From Amoebophrya sp. A120 (lineage: Eukaryota; Sar; Dinophyceae; Syndiniales; Amoebophryaceae), in assembly GCA_905178155.1 (NCBI GenBank), contig CAJINV010000011.1:1385216-1449215 (forward strand): a DNA stretch of 64,000 nucleotides, given 5' to 3'. The notes beneath the pieces were generated by a model. It saw only the letters and a program-made list of their open reading frames with translations, did not search any database and had not been told where the DNA came from. A program made the translations under genes and the position numbers. Position 1 is the first letter of the stretch; every line of letters starts with the position of its first letter. Shown piece by piece: positions 45,462 through 55,800 of this stretch.

Positions 45462-46848
45462 ATTTCCATGGCATGCCGTTTAGCGCTTCAAGAATATGTC
45501 ATGCCAAGTTGGCCCGCCGTGGAAGGTCGGCAACGGCCGCTGTTCCGCCGTGGCTGGTCTGCCACATCTGTTGGTCTGCCGCTGCTGGTCCGCCGGGCGT
45601 GGCAGGTTGTCCGCAGCTGTTGATCCGCCGTGGCTGGTCTGCCATACATTGCTGGCCCCCCGTGCCCGTTGCAGGTCTGGTCGATGCCACCGTTGGCCCG
45701 CCATGGCACTTTTGCCGCAGCTGCTGTTCCGCCGTGGCTGGTCCGCCCTGGAAGGTCTTCAATCCCGCGCGCTTTTCTTTGGGAGTTGGCCCCGAGCCCT
45801 TTCCGAGCTGGGTCGCTTCCGTTGTGTTTGCCTTGGGAAATGCGCGGAAGCCTTCCCCCGATTTTCGCAAAGCCCTTCGCCACATGCACATGGAGGCTGG
45901 GCTGCCGCGGCTGGTCTGCCACTGCTGGGTGGCCCGCCGTGGCAAGTCTGCCGCTGCTGGTCCACCGGGCGTGGCAAGTTGCCCACCGCTGCTGATCCGC
46001 CGTGGCTGGTCTGCTATTGCTGGCCCGCCGTGTTTGTGGCAGATCTGGCGCCACCGCTGGTCCGCCATGGCACTTCTGCTGCAGCTGCTGGTCCGCCCTG
46101 GAAGGTTTGCCAAGGCTGCTGTGGCAGATGCCACCCACAGATGGTCTGTTGTGGCCAGAGCTGCTCCGCCATGGTACATGGTAGGTCGGCCACAGGAGTC
46201 GCTGAGCCGCAAAATGGAAGGTCTGCCAGGACTGGTCTGCCATGGGTTGCCTGCCGTGGCTGGTTTGCCACGCACTGCTGGTCGGACCAGCCATGCATGG
46301 CAGGCCTGGGGGCCCGCCATGGTAGGTGTGCCGCAGCTGGTCCGCAATGGCAGGTCTGCCGCAGCTGCTGGTCCGCGCGCCATGGCTGGGCTGCCATGGC
46401 TGGTGGGTCTTCCATGGCTGGTCTGCCGTGGCAGGTCTTCTCCTTACTGCTGGTTCGCCATGCATGGCAGGCTGGTTTGCCATGGCAGGTCTGCCACAGC
46501 TGCTGGCCGGCCTTGGCCGGTCTGCTACAATTGCTTGGCCCGCCATGGCTGGTCTACCACAGCTGCTCCGCCATGGCAGGTCTGCCGCAGGAGCTGCCTG
46601 TCCGCAAAATTACAGGTCTGCCACATCTGCTGGCCCGCCATGGCTGGTCTGCCATGGCTTGTCTGCCGTTGCTGGTCTGCCAGGCACTGCGGGTCCGCCA
46701 TGCGTGGCAGGTCTGCCAGTGCCATAGCTGGCCCGAAGTTGGAAAAATGTTTGTCGGAGTTGGAGAAGTTTTTTGATTTTTTTTTTTTCCTTAGTTAACA
46801 TTTCTATGGCATGCCGTTTAGCGCTTCAAGAATTTGTCATGCCAAGTG
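45462..46848. repeat. Degenerate GC-rich minisatellite between 48-bp direct repeats
   Basis: About 1.25 kb (45510-46740) of short irregular units with cores GGTCTGCC, GGTCCGCC, CCATGGC and GCAGCTGCTGG. Direct repeats (ATGGCATGCCGTTTAGCGC onward) flank it at 45462-45509 and 46799-46846. Long ORFs are open here on both strands in several frames, with Trp/Pro/Cys-rich products, as expected of a repeat. I do not call them genes. Confidence 0.85.
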
Positions 46849-47026
46849 GAGTCTTGATTGTGCGGAGGCTGATAGGTTTTTTGCACCACGACAAATCCCG
46901 ATGTATTAACAGTTGTTGAGAGCAGTGTAGTAACGTTTGAGACCACTGTCATATCCTGGTTGCTGGAATTGTAAGTAGGATTCTGGATGCGGACCGGAAA
47001 CGACGTGCAAGGAACTCTCTCTGCAC

Positions 47027-47456
47027 ATGAAGGAATCGGGATTGGCGGACACGCGGATGACCCATGACCTGTGGGCAGAAGTACTGTGTGAAAGGGCGGG
47101 CGGAGGCTTAGAATATTTGCACGACTCCGACACGAAGGTTCTCATTAACGAGGACGACCCGCGTTGGGCGTCTAATGACAAGACCCTTGCGGAAAAATGC
47201 TGCGCGAAGCCCGCTATGGTGCTTATGCATTGCAAAAGCTATGTATCCAATACAACGATTAGTGATCGCATCTTCTTCATCACAAATTTCCCCAGAAGGG
47301 GAAATGAAAGTTATCATGCATGAACTATGCAAAAGGGATTTGTCGTGCATAATTGCGATGAGTACGAATACGATATTGCTTTTGCAGTGGATAGTACCCG
47401 GACCACCCGCCGCCCGATCCACCTCGTCGTCCAGTGCCTCCTTTTTGCAAGCATAA
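47027..47456 (+). CDS. Small CC/ASFLQ-module protein, N-terminus probably incomplete
   Basis: Exons 47027-47223 and 47399-47456 (84 residues), split by an introner. The chain has a few Cys (LCERA, EKCCAK), then after the junction a Ser run and the terminal SASFLQA followed directly by TAA. The arrangement Lys-Cys-Cys, Ser run, Phe-Leu-Gln matches the 40.4 kb and 49.9 kb genes. No signal peptide is encoded at the chosen ATG, so an upstream exon is likely. Unknown function. Confidence 0.58.
47224..47393 (+). mobile_element. Introner, family A (170 bp)
   Basis: Starts TATGCATTGCAAAAGC and ends GCTTTTGCAGTGGATA. Flanks GTGCT and GTACC match 3 of 5. Confidence 0.82.
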
Positions 47457-49003
47457 ATGAGTATATGCATTGCAAAGAATAAAAGTGAAAGTATGTCTGG
47501 GCGGTCTGGAACGCGATGAATGCGACTTGTGATGATGAGTCTGGAGGAGTAAACAAAAATACGTCGTGCATACGTATTTAATTCGCAGTAAAAGCAAGCG
47601 CGCGCTTTGTGCTTGTGTTTCTCGAAATATTTTCAGCTTGCACAGTTTATTTACCGTTCTATTTTTGAAAAGCTACGTAAAAATCAATGTCGATTTGATG
47701 CTCCGTTGTATCGAAATTAAATATCAGAGCAGCTTTAGCAGACCATGACACCGACACTCTTTACCTTGTGAAACTTTGTTTTGATGCAGAATAAGGAAAT
47801 TAATTTCATCACGAAAATACATTTAAGTAACGAAGTACCTACCGTATTAGCTGTCGCTTGTTGCAGATGAAGTCTTTCGATTTTTGTCGCGTTGGTCCTC
47901 TCAATGTGGTTGTCTGTTTTCTACGCCGCATCATCATCTTAATGGGACTGGGGGCTTCAAAAATGTTGAAGCATGTGAATCTACTCTAGGACTACACGTG
48001 ACGAGGGAGGTCAGCCGTCATCGACAACAAACAAGGCAGCTGATTGCTATAATCTTTGCTATGTGCTCCTGCTGCTCACGAGTTTTTACTATAATGTAGA
48101 GCCTTTTTCTTTTGGGTTGTGTTAAAATTGGAACAAGCACAACTACTTTTCGAGCCGAAGTGCAAGCACTCAGTCATCGGAGAAAGTAAGCTACAAATGA
48201 AGATCTGCGAATGGTAATTGTACTTTTTTCAGGCACAGGCACAACAAAGATTAGAATACATGATTTTTTTCGGGCGCCGAACTGTTTAAACTTTTGCATC
48301 CGAAATTTTTCAAATCGGTTTACTCCAGGAAGTGGGCTGCTGGCGTCAAGCACCGTGCATGAGCATGACGCCAGCCCACTTCCTGGGCCGCTTTTTATGG
48401 TAAAAATGGCTCGGTTGAATGCAATGCGTGACTAAGTAACTACAGTTTTTCATCGGTTGACGAAGTGAGTTTCTTTGTAGTTCGGTGACTCGCCGCGTCG
48501 TCCTTTCTCTCAGCCTTTCGTTCACCTTTCGTTCGTCCTTCGCGGTACTGACGGTGCGCTCGTCTCTGCTGCTTTCAAAGACCAACAAGAAAAACTACTA
48601 CGATGCAACAATGTTGTAGAGAACGCAACTAAAAAATCAGGACCCGAAGACTCTTTGGTTTCTACTAATATCCTCTAATTGCTCATCAATTTGCTCAAAG
48701 TCACAAACAAGAAGAATTAACGAAGAAGATATAAATCTTCAACTTGCGCTAGTATTTCAAGAATTTCAGCACATTACTATACTACTTTGTTCGATTGCTG
48801 GCTTTTGAAGACAGCATCTCATCTCTTTTTTAGAAGCAAACGAATACCATTGTACAAGAAGAACAACTTACGTCAGCCTCAGAGTTCTTGTACAGCCTGC
48901 TACAACAACATCCAGGGTAGAAGAAGTACTGAAGGAACACAACCACTCTCCTGTCGACATCAAGAGCGAAGGTCTTGGGAACAAGTAAGCCACCGACGTC
49001 ATC
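47457..49003. other. AT-rich intergenic region with a strong hairpin
   Basis: No gene supported. The only structure of note is the inverted repeat at 48326-48385. Confidence 0.5.
48326..48385. repeat. Hairpin, ~20-bp stem
   Basis: CAGGAAGTGGGCT...GGCGTCA pairs with TGACGCCAGCCCACTTCCTG, with a 3-nt bulge and a 17-nt loop. Role unknown. Confidence 0.8.
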
Positions 49004-49608
49004 ATGATGCTGCGAACCAAAACGGCCGCGCAGTTACTGCTGTTGGGATCATCGGCCGGTGGTCCCAATTTCAGCTTGGTGGGAGCGGTGGACACGGCGA
49101 AGGAGCAGTATGAATTGCAAAAATGTCTGGGTCTGGAAGATTGGAGCTTGTCATGCTAAAACCAAATCATGCAAAAATCAAAATCTGTGTTGCATGACTG
49201 CCAAAAGCTGTCCTCTTTCGACCAAGTTGGGAGGGAGTTTCTCATGCAGGATAGGCATGACATAGTCATAGATCTCACAGACTCTGTCATGCTAGGTCCT
49301 GCATTCCAAACCTCATGGGGCATGGAAAATATGCATGAGAAGTTTGCATTCTTCCAGACCCAGACATATTTGCATTTGATAAGCAGAACCGCGAATCCAT
49401 GTTGAACAAGCAGAAGGAAGGCTGCACCCCCGAAGCGAAGAACGAAGCAAAAACTGCCCCTGCTGCTGCTGCTGGTCCCTACGCTGATTTGACGTGCGAG
49501 GAATATGACAAGCTTCCGGTGCTGGCCAAAGTGAGCGTGCAGTGCGACAGCGGGGCTGCGTTTTATCGAGACGCATCGAAAATTGCGAAGCTTATCCTGC
49601 CGAAATGA
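49004..49608 (+). CDS. Small secreted Cys-containing protein
   Basis: Exons 49004-49108 and 49387-49608 (108 residues) are joined over a family B introner with a perfect duplication. Residues 1-22 form a signal peptide (basic start, AAQLLLLGS) matching the paralogue at 44808. The mature chain has three Cys (GCTPEA, LTCEEY, VQCDSG), an Ala run between the first two, and a basic helical tail. It lacks the CC pair of its neighbours but keeps an AAFYRD segment. No known family. The stop at 49606-49608 is in context; it is the cleanest small gene of the cluster. Confidence 0.75.
49109..49381. mobile_element. Introner, family B (273 bp)
   Basis: Starts TATGAATTGCAAAAATGTCT and ends TTTGCATTTGATA. 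Perfect AGCAG repeats at 49104-49108 and 49382-49386. Confidence 0.92.
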
Positions 49609-49883
49609 AGTCTTGACGCTAAATAACAAGCCTTGACGTGGTGGTCGACCAGGGTGGTCGCAGCTACGCTGTGCGGTGCATGATTATAAAACAAAAAACA
49701 TAAAACTACAGCAGCAGCAAATAAGCGCAAGAACTGGTACCCCATTTTTACAGCATGATGACTATTTCATGTGAACAAGATAGAATAGTACATAGACAAC
49801 ATGCAAATCATGTATGTAGTCTGTCTCTTTCTGTTTGTTTGTAGTGCTCGCATCAGAAGACCAACATCATCGTCCGGAGCAGA

Positions 49884-50932
49884 ATGGGCGCTCAAGGCTT
49901 AGCAGCGTTATTTCTTTATTTTCGGATAAGGTCGGGTCGAGTCGAAGAGGTCAAGAAGGCATGCTGCAAGATCGCCGAAGGTCCAGGCGGGGGTGCCTCC
50001 TTTCTCCAGCTATTCGAAGAAAAAGTTCCCCAACCCCTCAGGATTAGATAATCTGCGACGCTGGAATTATGTTGGTGTTGCACGCAAAAGAACTTGTCGT
50101 TGTTTCACGACCACGGCGGTGAAGTATTGGGATTTGCGTACTACACAAATTAGCTTTGTCTTGCAGCATTAAAGGACTGCAAGTAGATCATCTCAAGGTC
50201 AAGCCTGGGCACGGATGTTCTATGTATCCGGTGTAGGTTCTTAGCATGAAGACAGTTTGAGCCTATGCTGTGCAAACCGCGTGCATGATTATGCGGCGGA
50301 CTCTCTACTGTCTCTGAAAAATGTCGCGCTGCCCTCTTGGAAGACAGGCGCGGCCACAAATCAGCATCGAAAATCCTCAGAAGCATACGCACCTTTCCAA
50401 AATGGGGATGTCGGGGGATTTTTCCCCACGATAGGACACGGCGAAGAAGGGCCCAGAAGATGACAACAAGAAGGACGGCGGGGACGGCAAGGGCTGCTGT
50501 GGTGGGGGAAAGGATGACGACAAGAAGACTGGCGCGGCCTCGTTTCTTTTGACGGCGAAGAAGGGCCCAGAAGATGACAACAAGAAGGACGGCGGGGACG
50601 GCAAGGGCTGCTGTGGTGGGGGAAAGGATGACGACAAGAAGACTGGCGCGGCCTCGTTTCTCCTGACGGCGAAGAAGGGTTCAGGAGAAGACGAGGAGAA
50701 CAAGAAGGGCGAGGACGGCAAGGGCTGCTGTGGTGCTGCTGCTGGGGATGAAAAGAAAAACGGTGGCAAGACTGGTGCGGCCTCGTTTCTCCTGACGGCG
50801 AAGAAGGGTTCAGGAGAAGACGAGGAGAACAAGAAGGACGGCGGTTGCTGTGGGGAGAAAGCGGACGGTGGGAAGACGGGGGCCCCCAAGGCTCGGGCCT
50901 CGTCCAGCAGCACTTCCTTTGTACAAGTCTGA
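49884..50932 (+). CDS. Tandem-repeat CC/ASFLL protein
   Basis: Exons 49884-50010 and 50439-50932 (206 residues). The N-terminus is hydrophobic (GLAALFLYF) and may be a signal or anchor. KKACC then GGASFLQ close exon one. Exon two consists of ~38-43-residue units, each with an acidic/Lys stretch, GCCG and GAASFLLTAKKG; the chain ends in STSFVQV. Joining over the introner turns FLQ-stop-prone sequence into FLQPAKKG, which matches the repeat boundary FLLTAKKG, strong support for the splice. The repeated Cys pairs and FL motifs could be processing or cross-linking units; that is inference. No known family. Confidence 0.75.
50011..50433. mobile_element. Introner, family C (423 bp)
   Basis: Starts TATTCGAAGAAAAAGTTCCC, ends GATTTTTCCCCACGATA. 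Flanks CCAGC and GGACA do not match, but frame and protein repeat register fit. Confidence 0.75.
50441..50900 (+). repeat. Coding tandem repeat, 114-bp units
   Basis: Units begin GCGAAGAAGGG at 50441, 50555, 50669 and 50798. The first two are almost identical; the third unit is 129 bp long and the fourth is shortened. All steps are multiples of three. Confidence 0.88.
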
Positions 50933-52847
50933 ACTGGGAAGAACCTGATGAACCGTGCTTACAAACGCGGCAAGCTTCTTTTCGAAGTGCTTCGAACGTT
51001 CTGTTTTCCCGGCGAGGTGAACGGGACTCTCTGGGAGGAGGAGGTCTTCCTGACGCATGATCCTGACTGGCAGGATTGTACGGTAGAGGAGTTTACAACT
51101 TTTCAAGTGTAAGAAAATTGTTATGTTGATTGCAGCGAAAATGAAAATCAAAATTTTACGTAAGTGAAGAGTACCAGTAGCGTATTTGTGGTTCTTTCTA
51201 TGAAATGTGAGAGTGTTCGAGCCAACAAGAACATTTTTACCTGCGTATAAATATTTATTCGTTTTCTTCTTTCAAAAAGTGCTGATCTTGTGAAACTTTG
51301 TTTTCCACACATAAAATTAATCGATCTTTTGCTTTTCTTTTTGGATTTTGCACCTAATTAAGTAACTCAGTACATTCCTCCTCTGTTATGTTTGCCGTAC
51401 AATACGAATAACATTAACAATTCTATGTTACATGAACTGAAAATGATTTACACATTTGCTGTTGCATGGGAATTTTTAGATTCTCATGGTATAATTTTGC
51501 GTCTGTTTCGAGGAGCAAACAGAAACAGACGAGGTAGTGCCCTAAATAAAAACCCATCGACGACAAGATCAAGAAACAGTGAAGTGCTAGCACTTCGTAG
51601 AAGTACCAAAAAATGGTACAAAGGCAACCACGATGAGCACCACATGTTATCTTCTTCGCAAACAAAAAAAATCCTCTATCTTCATCTTTCTGCGGCAGGA
51701 GCGATTTCGAATTCCCGTTATGATGAGGCTCTCGTCGATGTGTTCACCCGAATGAAAATAAACTTGACATTGATCAGCGTGATAGTTTCTTGTTAATGTT
51801 GGTAGCTCGCAGGAGCAGCCAGGGACGAGATGAAAGCTATGGCGCTGTAGTTTTCTTGGGTCGAGAAGTTAGAGTTATGTCATCCAGCACTGTGTGTTGT
51901 TCGAAATGAATATATGGAAGATTTCTGACAAGGACGCTCGAGCAGTGCTAGATCAGCAAAATGCAAATCATAGTACCAAAAAATGATCTTCATCAAAAAT
52001 GCGTCAGGACTTACTTCCTACTTCAACTGCGAAATCGGAATCTTTTGAAATTCCGGATCGATTAAATGCACTACTAGTTATTTTGGGCTCCTCCTCCTTG
52101 GTTCACCGGTCGTGGGAAGCAAAATATCAGTTCGTGCCCTTACCTTATCATCTACATAAACACCTTCGCAACTCATGGAAGAACAAAAACAACTTCTTGT
52201 TTGCTGTGGCAAGCAGAAGCACCGCATGGAAAAAATGCACTTCTCCCATGGGAGGACCACATTGAACACCAGGGTAACAGCTATTGGACCACTACTTCCT
52301 GCGAAACTTAGTAGAGGCTTTCGTGTCGGAAGATGAAGATCATCTGGGACAACTACTACAGACTTCGTCTTGTATTTCAATTTATTCAACTCTACTACTT
52401 CAAAATACGGCCAGTTCGTATTTTCTTACAACAACAACGACTTTTTTATCGCAAAAACTTACAAGGGTATCGCTATCGACTTTGTCGTTTGCTTTTACTT
52501 TTTCGCTACTTTTTATCTTCGTCTTCGACTTGTTCGTCGTCGTTGGAAATAATCACGCAAGCCATTTCCTTTTACAACTTGACCAACTATTCACTTCCAG
52601 GAGGCGGGAGTGTATATCGTCGTCCGTCTTCACCGACTAACTCATCGCCAACATCATCCGGTGTAATTCTACTAGTGTGAGACTTAGCATAAGCAACAGC
52701 ATTCGCGGGGACGAGGGTGGTGCTAAAGTATCAACGTAAACTATCAACATTGGAACTCTACAACTTCGTGGTCGAAAGAACTTTACTTCGTTATCGTTCT
52801 TTCCGAAAAACTTCTAAAACTTCTATAGGCCTGTAAGCAAAATCAAA
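50933..52847. other. AT-rich intergenic region with a dispersed repeat
   Basis: About 51600-51790 resembles 61430-61670 (both hold a tract around GAGCACCA, ATCTTCATCTTT and ATTCGAATTCCCG-like words). ORF 51392-51796 overlaps it and is not supported as a gene. Confidence 0.5.
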
Positions 52848-55800
52848 ATGGAGACCACGCAGAACCTGTTGAAGCCGTGCGGTAGTTCTCGAGAACTAGA
52901 AGGAGACAACATCGAGAACATGTTGGGATCTTCGAAATTTGATGTTCCCGGCGACGTTTATTGGGGCGCTGCTCGTGGTCACCTCCGGGGCGCGGCATTT
53001 TTTACCCTGCTCGGACTGCAAGTACTAGCTTTATCTCTCGGCCAGTCCGCTCAACTTGCCGCGGCAATGGAGTCGCGGAACCAGCAGAAGCCTCCGCCGA
53101 GCACAAGTAGACGCCGACGCGGACGCCCCACGACAACTGCAACTTCGGGGCGGGATGATGATGCCGTGCCTCTACTGCCCGGACCTGTGGTCAGAGGGTC
53201 CGCTTACTGTCCGGATCTTCAGATGCGTACTAGAAGCTGCGCGACTTCTAGTGAGGTCCATGTTGGGACGAGCCCTATGAGTGCTAGTGCAGCTGCGGCT
53301 GCTCCAGCTCCCGAGGGAGGCGGTGGACATCCACAAGAACAACCAGCGCCGTACTACGTTCCGTACGGAGGAGATTGTTCTCCTTCTAGCCAGACCGACG
53401 GCCCGCTGATGCCCCCATTTTCCGGGAGTGGTCCTTTTGCGCAGCTATGCCTTGCAAATATCCCTGGATATTGTCTGGAAGAATGCGCCTTTTCATGCGA
53501 AGTCTCGAACCCAAAAAGATCTGTGTTGCATGAACCCCAAGAGCAGCTGCCCTTTTCTTCCTAGGTAAAAGGTGGATCATTTTTCATGCGGAGTACTTAG
53601 TTAGACATGATCAAGAGGGTCCTTGGGTCGCGCAAAATCTGTGATGCTTCTGTGCATTGCAAATCTTGCATTCCTCCAGGCCCAGATGAAGACATATTTG
53701 CAATGCATAGCAGCAGCAGCAGTACACCTACTGTGGAGGTTCCGGCTTCGCTTGCGGTTCATCCCCTTCTTCGACCTCGGGAGCCGCGTCGCCGACTCCC
53801 ATCACGGTTTATTGTCCCATGATAGCCGTCCCCGTCCCCGTCTACGTCCCGAACCCGATGGGCCAGCAGGGGCAGACCCAGCAGCAGCATCAACATCATG
53901 TTCCAGTAGGCTCCTACGCTTCTGCTTCACCTTTATCTTGGTCGTCTTACGGTCCGGCAGCCGGCGCAGGAGGAGGAGTCGTGCTGTCACCGAATAGTGG
54001 TGCGATGTCTCTTCCTGCTGTGGACGAGGTTCAAGAACTACCGCAGGGAAACAATAGTACAACCCATCAGTACGATCAAAACCTGTTTACAAGAACTCCT
54101 TATGCATTGCAAAAGTAACGTAAACGTACCAGTATAAATAGCATCACAAAAAATTTCCGCAAGAACAGAAATGGAATTTGTAATTCTGTTGTAGGATTAG
54201 GTTTAGAAAGAGATTTGTCGCGCATGACTGCAATTTGATAGACGAATGCGGTGCTTTTGCAATGCATACACCTGGGGGAGGAGAAAGAACGCAGGGGCAT
54301 CAAGTACCAGCAGGCACGGCCGGCGGCCAGTCGTACGTTTGGCGCCCAACCGGACGAACACGCCCGAACCCCTGGCTCTGCGAGCAGGAACAACAACCAG
54401 ATATCTGCTCTGCTGCACAAAACGTGGGCTGCGCTTCGGGTGGAGGTCTACTTGGAGCTGCTCATTGTGATTCGAAATTTTATAGGCACCCTTGGAGCGC
54501 TTTGCGGCGTGCCTCGCAACAAGGACGAACGATCTTCCCTGGCACAGCAGCTCGTGGAGGTCCACCAGGAGGTCGTGGGGACACGACAACTCCTCAAACT
54601 GAACCTCCTTCGGGTTCGGGCGGCAAAAACCACGACAGGGAGCACGACCAGAAGTCCGGGTTTCATCAAGAAAGCGGGGGGCCGAGTTCGTCTCTATGTC
54701 TTCAACGGTCGTTAGCGTACAGAAGTGTGAATTTGCAGTGAATTTGTATTGCATGACTTGCATTTACTTAAAAGAGAAGAGCGCTACGTATTAGACACAC
54801 GAGCCCAAGCATACCACATAGCCTGAAGGGCTGCTCGTCGCGTGGTGGCGCTTGCAGCACCAAAAGAGGTGGTCTTGCGGGGGCTCGCCGGGCTGTGTAG
54901 TGCGTATCTAGCGACCAGAGAAGGTGGGTCGGGGGGCTCTTAGTCTTCTGCGCGTCTGCCTCAGAAGTTCCTCTCCGAAATGGTCGAAAGGGAGGGCGAC
55001 GCCTGAACACAGGGGCACTAGTTCAACATGTATGCTCTCACGAGTTGTGGTTGGCTCGGCTTGGACTTGGATATCTGGGAGCAGCCTCGGGTGGAAGGGG
55101 AGGCACGATTCGGCCGCGGGCGCTAGCTTGCTTCGCCTGCTGTGCTCTGCTCACAACGGCCGGAGAGTTCACGCGCCTGCCGGATAGACGCGTCAAAGCT
55201 CTCGGCCGGGTCCTTTCGCCCTTGCCTTCGCGCCTTCTTGCCTAATTGCATTTGCTTCGCAGCGCTTTCTTTTTGGCGTCTCTGCCCCGGCTGCTGGCAG
55301 CAGCTGCAGTGCTCTTATGCGAGCACAGGGAGACGAATAGACATGGCCAAAGAACGGCACCCAGGCCATGTCTAGAAGCTGCCCGCCGCATAAGCCTTGA
55401 ATTCTGCGGTGTGCAGATCGCACTTCCCAGAAGGGCAAGAGGGACAATGTACCGGCGGACCCACCTGCAATTTGTCATGCAAAATTCACTACAAATGCGC
55501 AACTTCTCACGCTAACGGATGTTAAAGCTCTAGACCAGAAGTCCGGGTTTCGTCAAGAAAGCGGGGGGCCGAGTTCGTCTTCTTGTTCTTGGAACCAGGG
55601 CGGTCGTCCTGGTCGTCGAAGCAGAGGGGATGCGAAGAAGTTCTGTGCGCAGATTCTGCGGGACGAGGTGGACGAACTCGTCGACAGTGCTTACAGCCTG
55701 GCAACATGTGCGGGCAGACACGAGGACGAGGACCAAAGCGGGAACATGATTACGACCCCGGGCAACCTGGACAGCGACCGACTCGGGGTTGTGGTGGCAC

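Noticed and set aside
45398-46798. Long overlapping ORFs of 300-466 codons on both strands
   Set aside because: They lie in a degenerate minisatellite; several frames are open at once and the products are repetitive Trp/Pro/Cys strings. No start or intron context.
54251-54715. Alternative frame of exon 3 with helical, leucine-rich product
   Set aside because: Looks protein-like, but the frame joined by the introner rule and by the 48-bp repeat on the right is the Gly/Pro-rich one.
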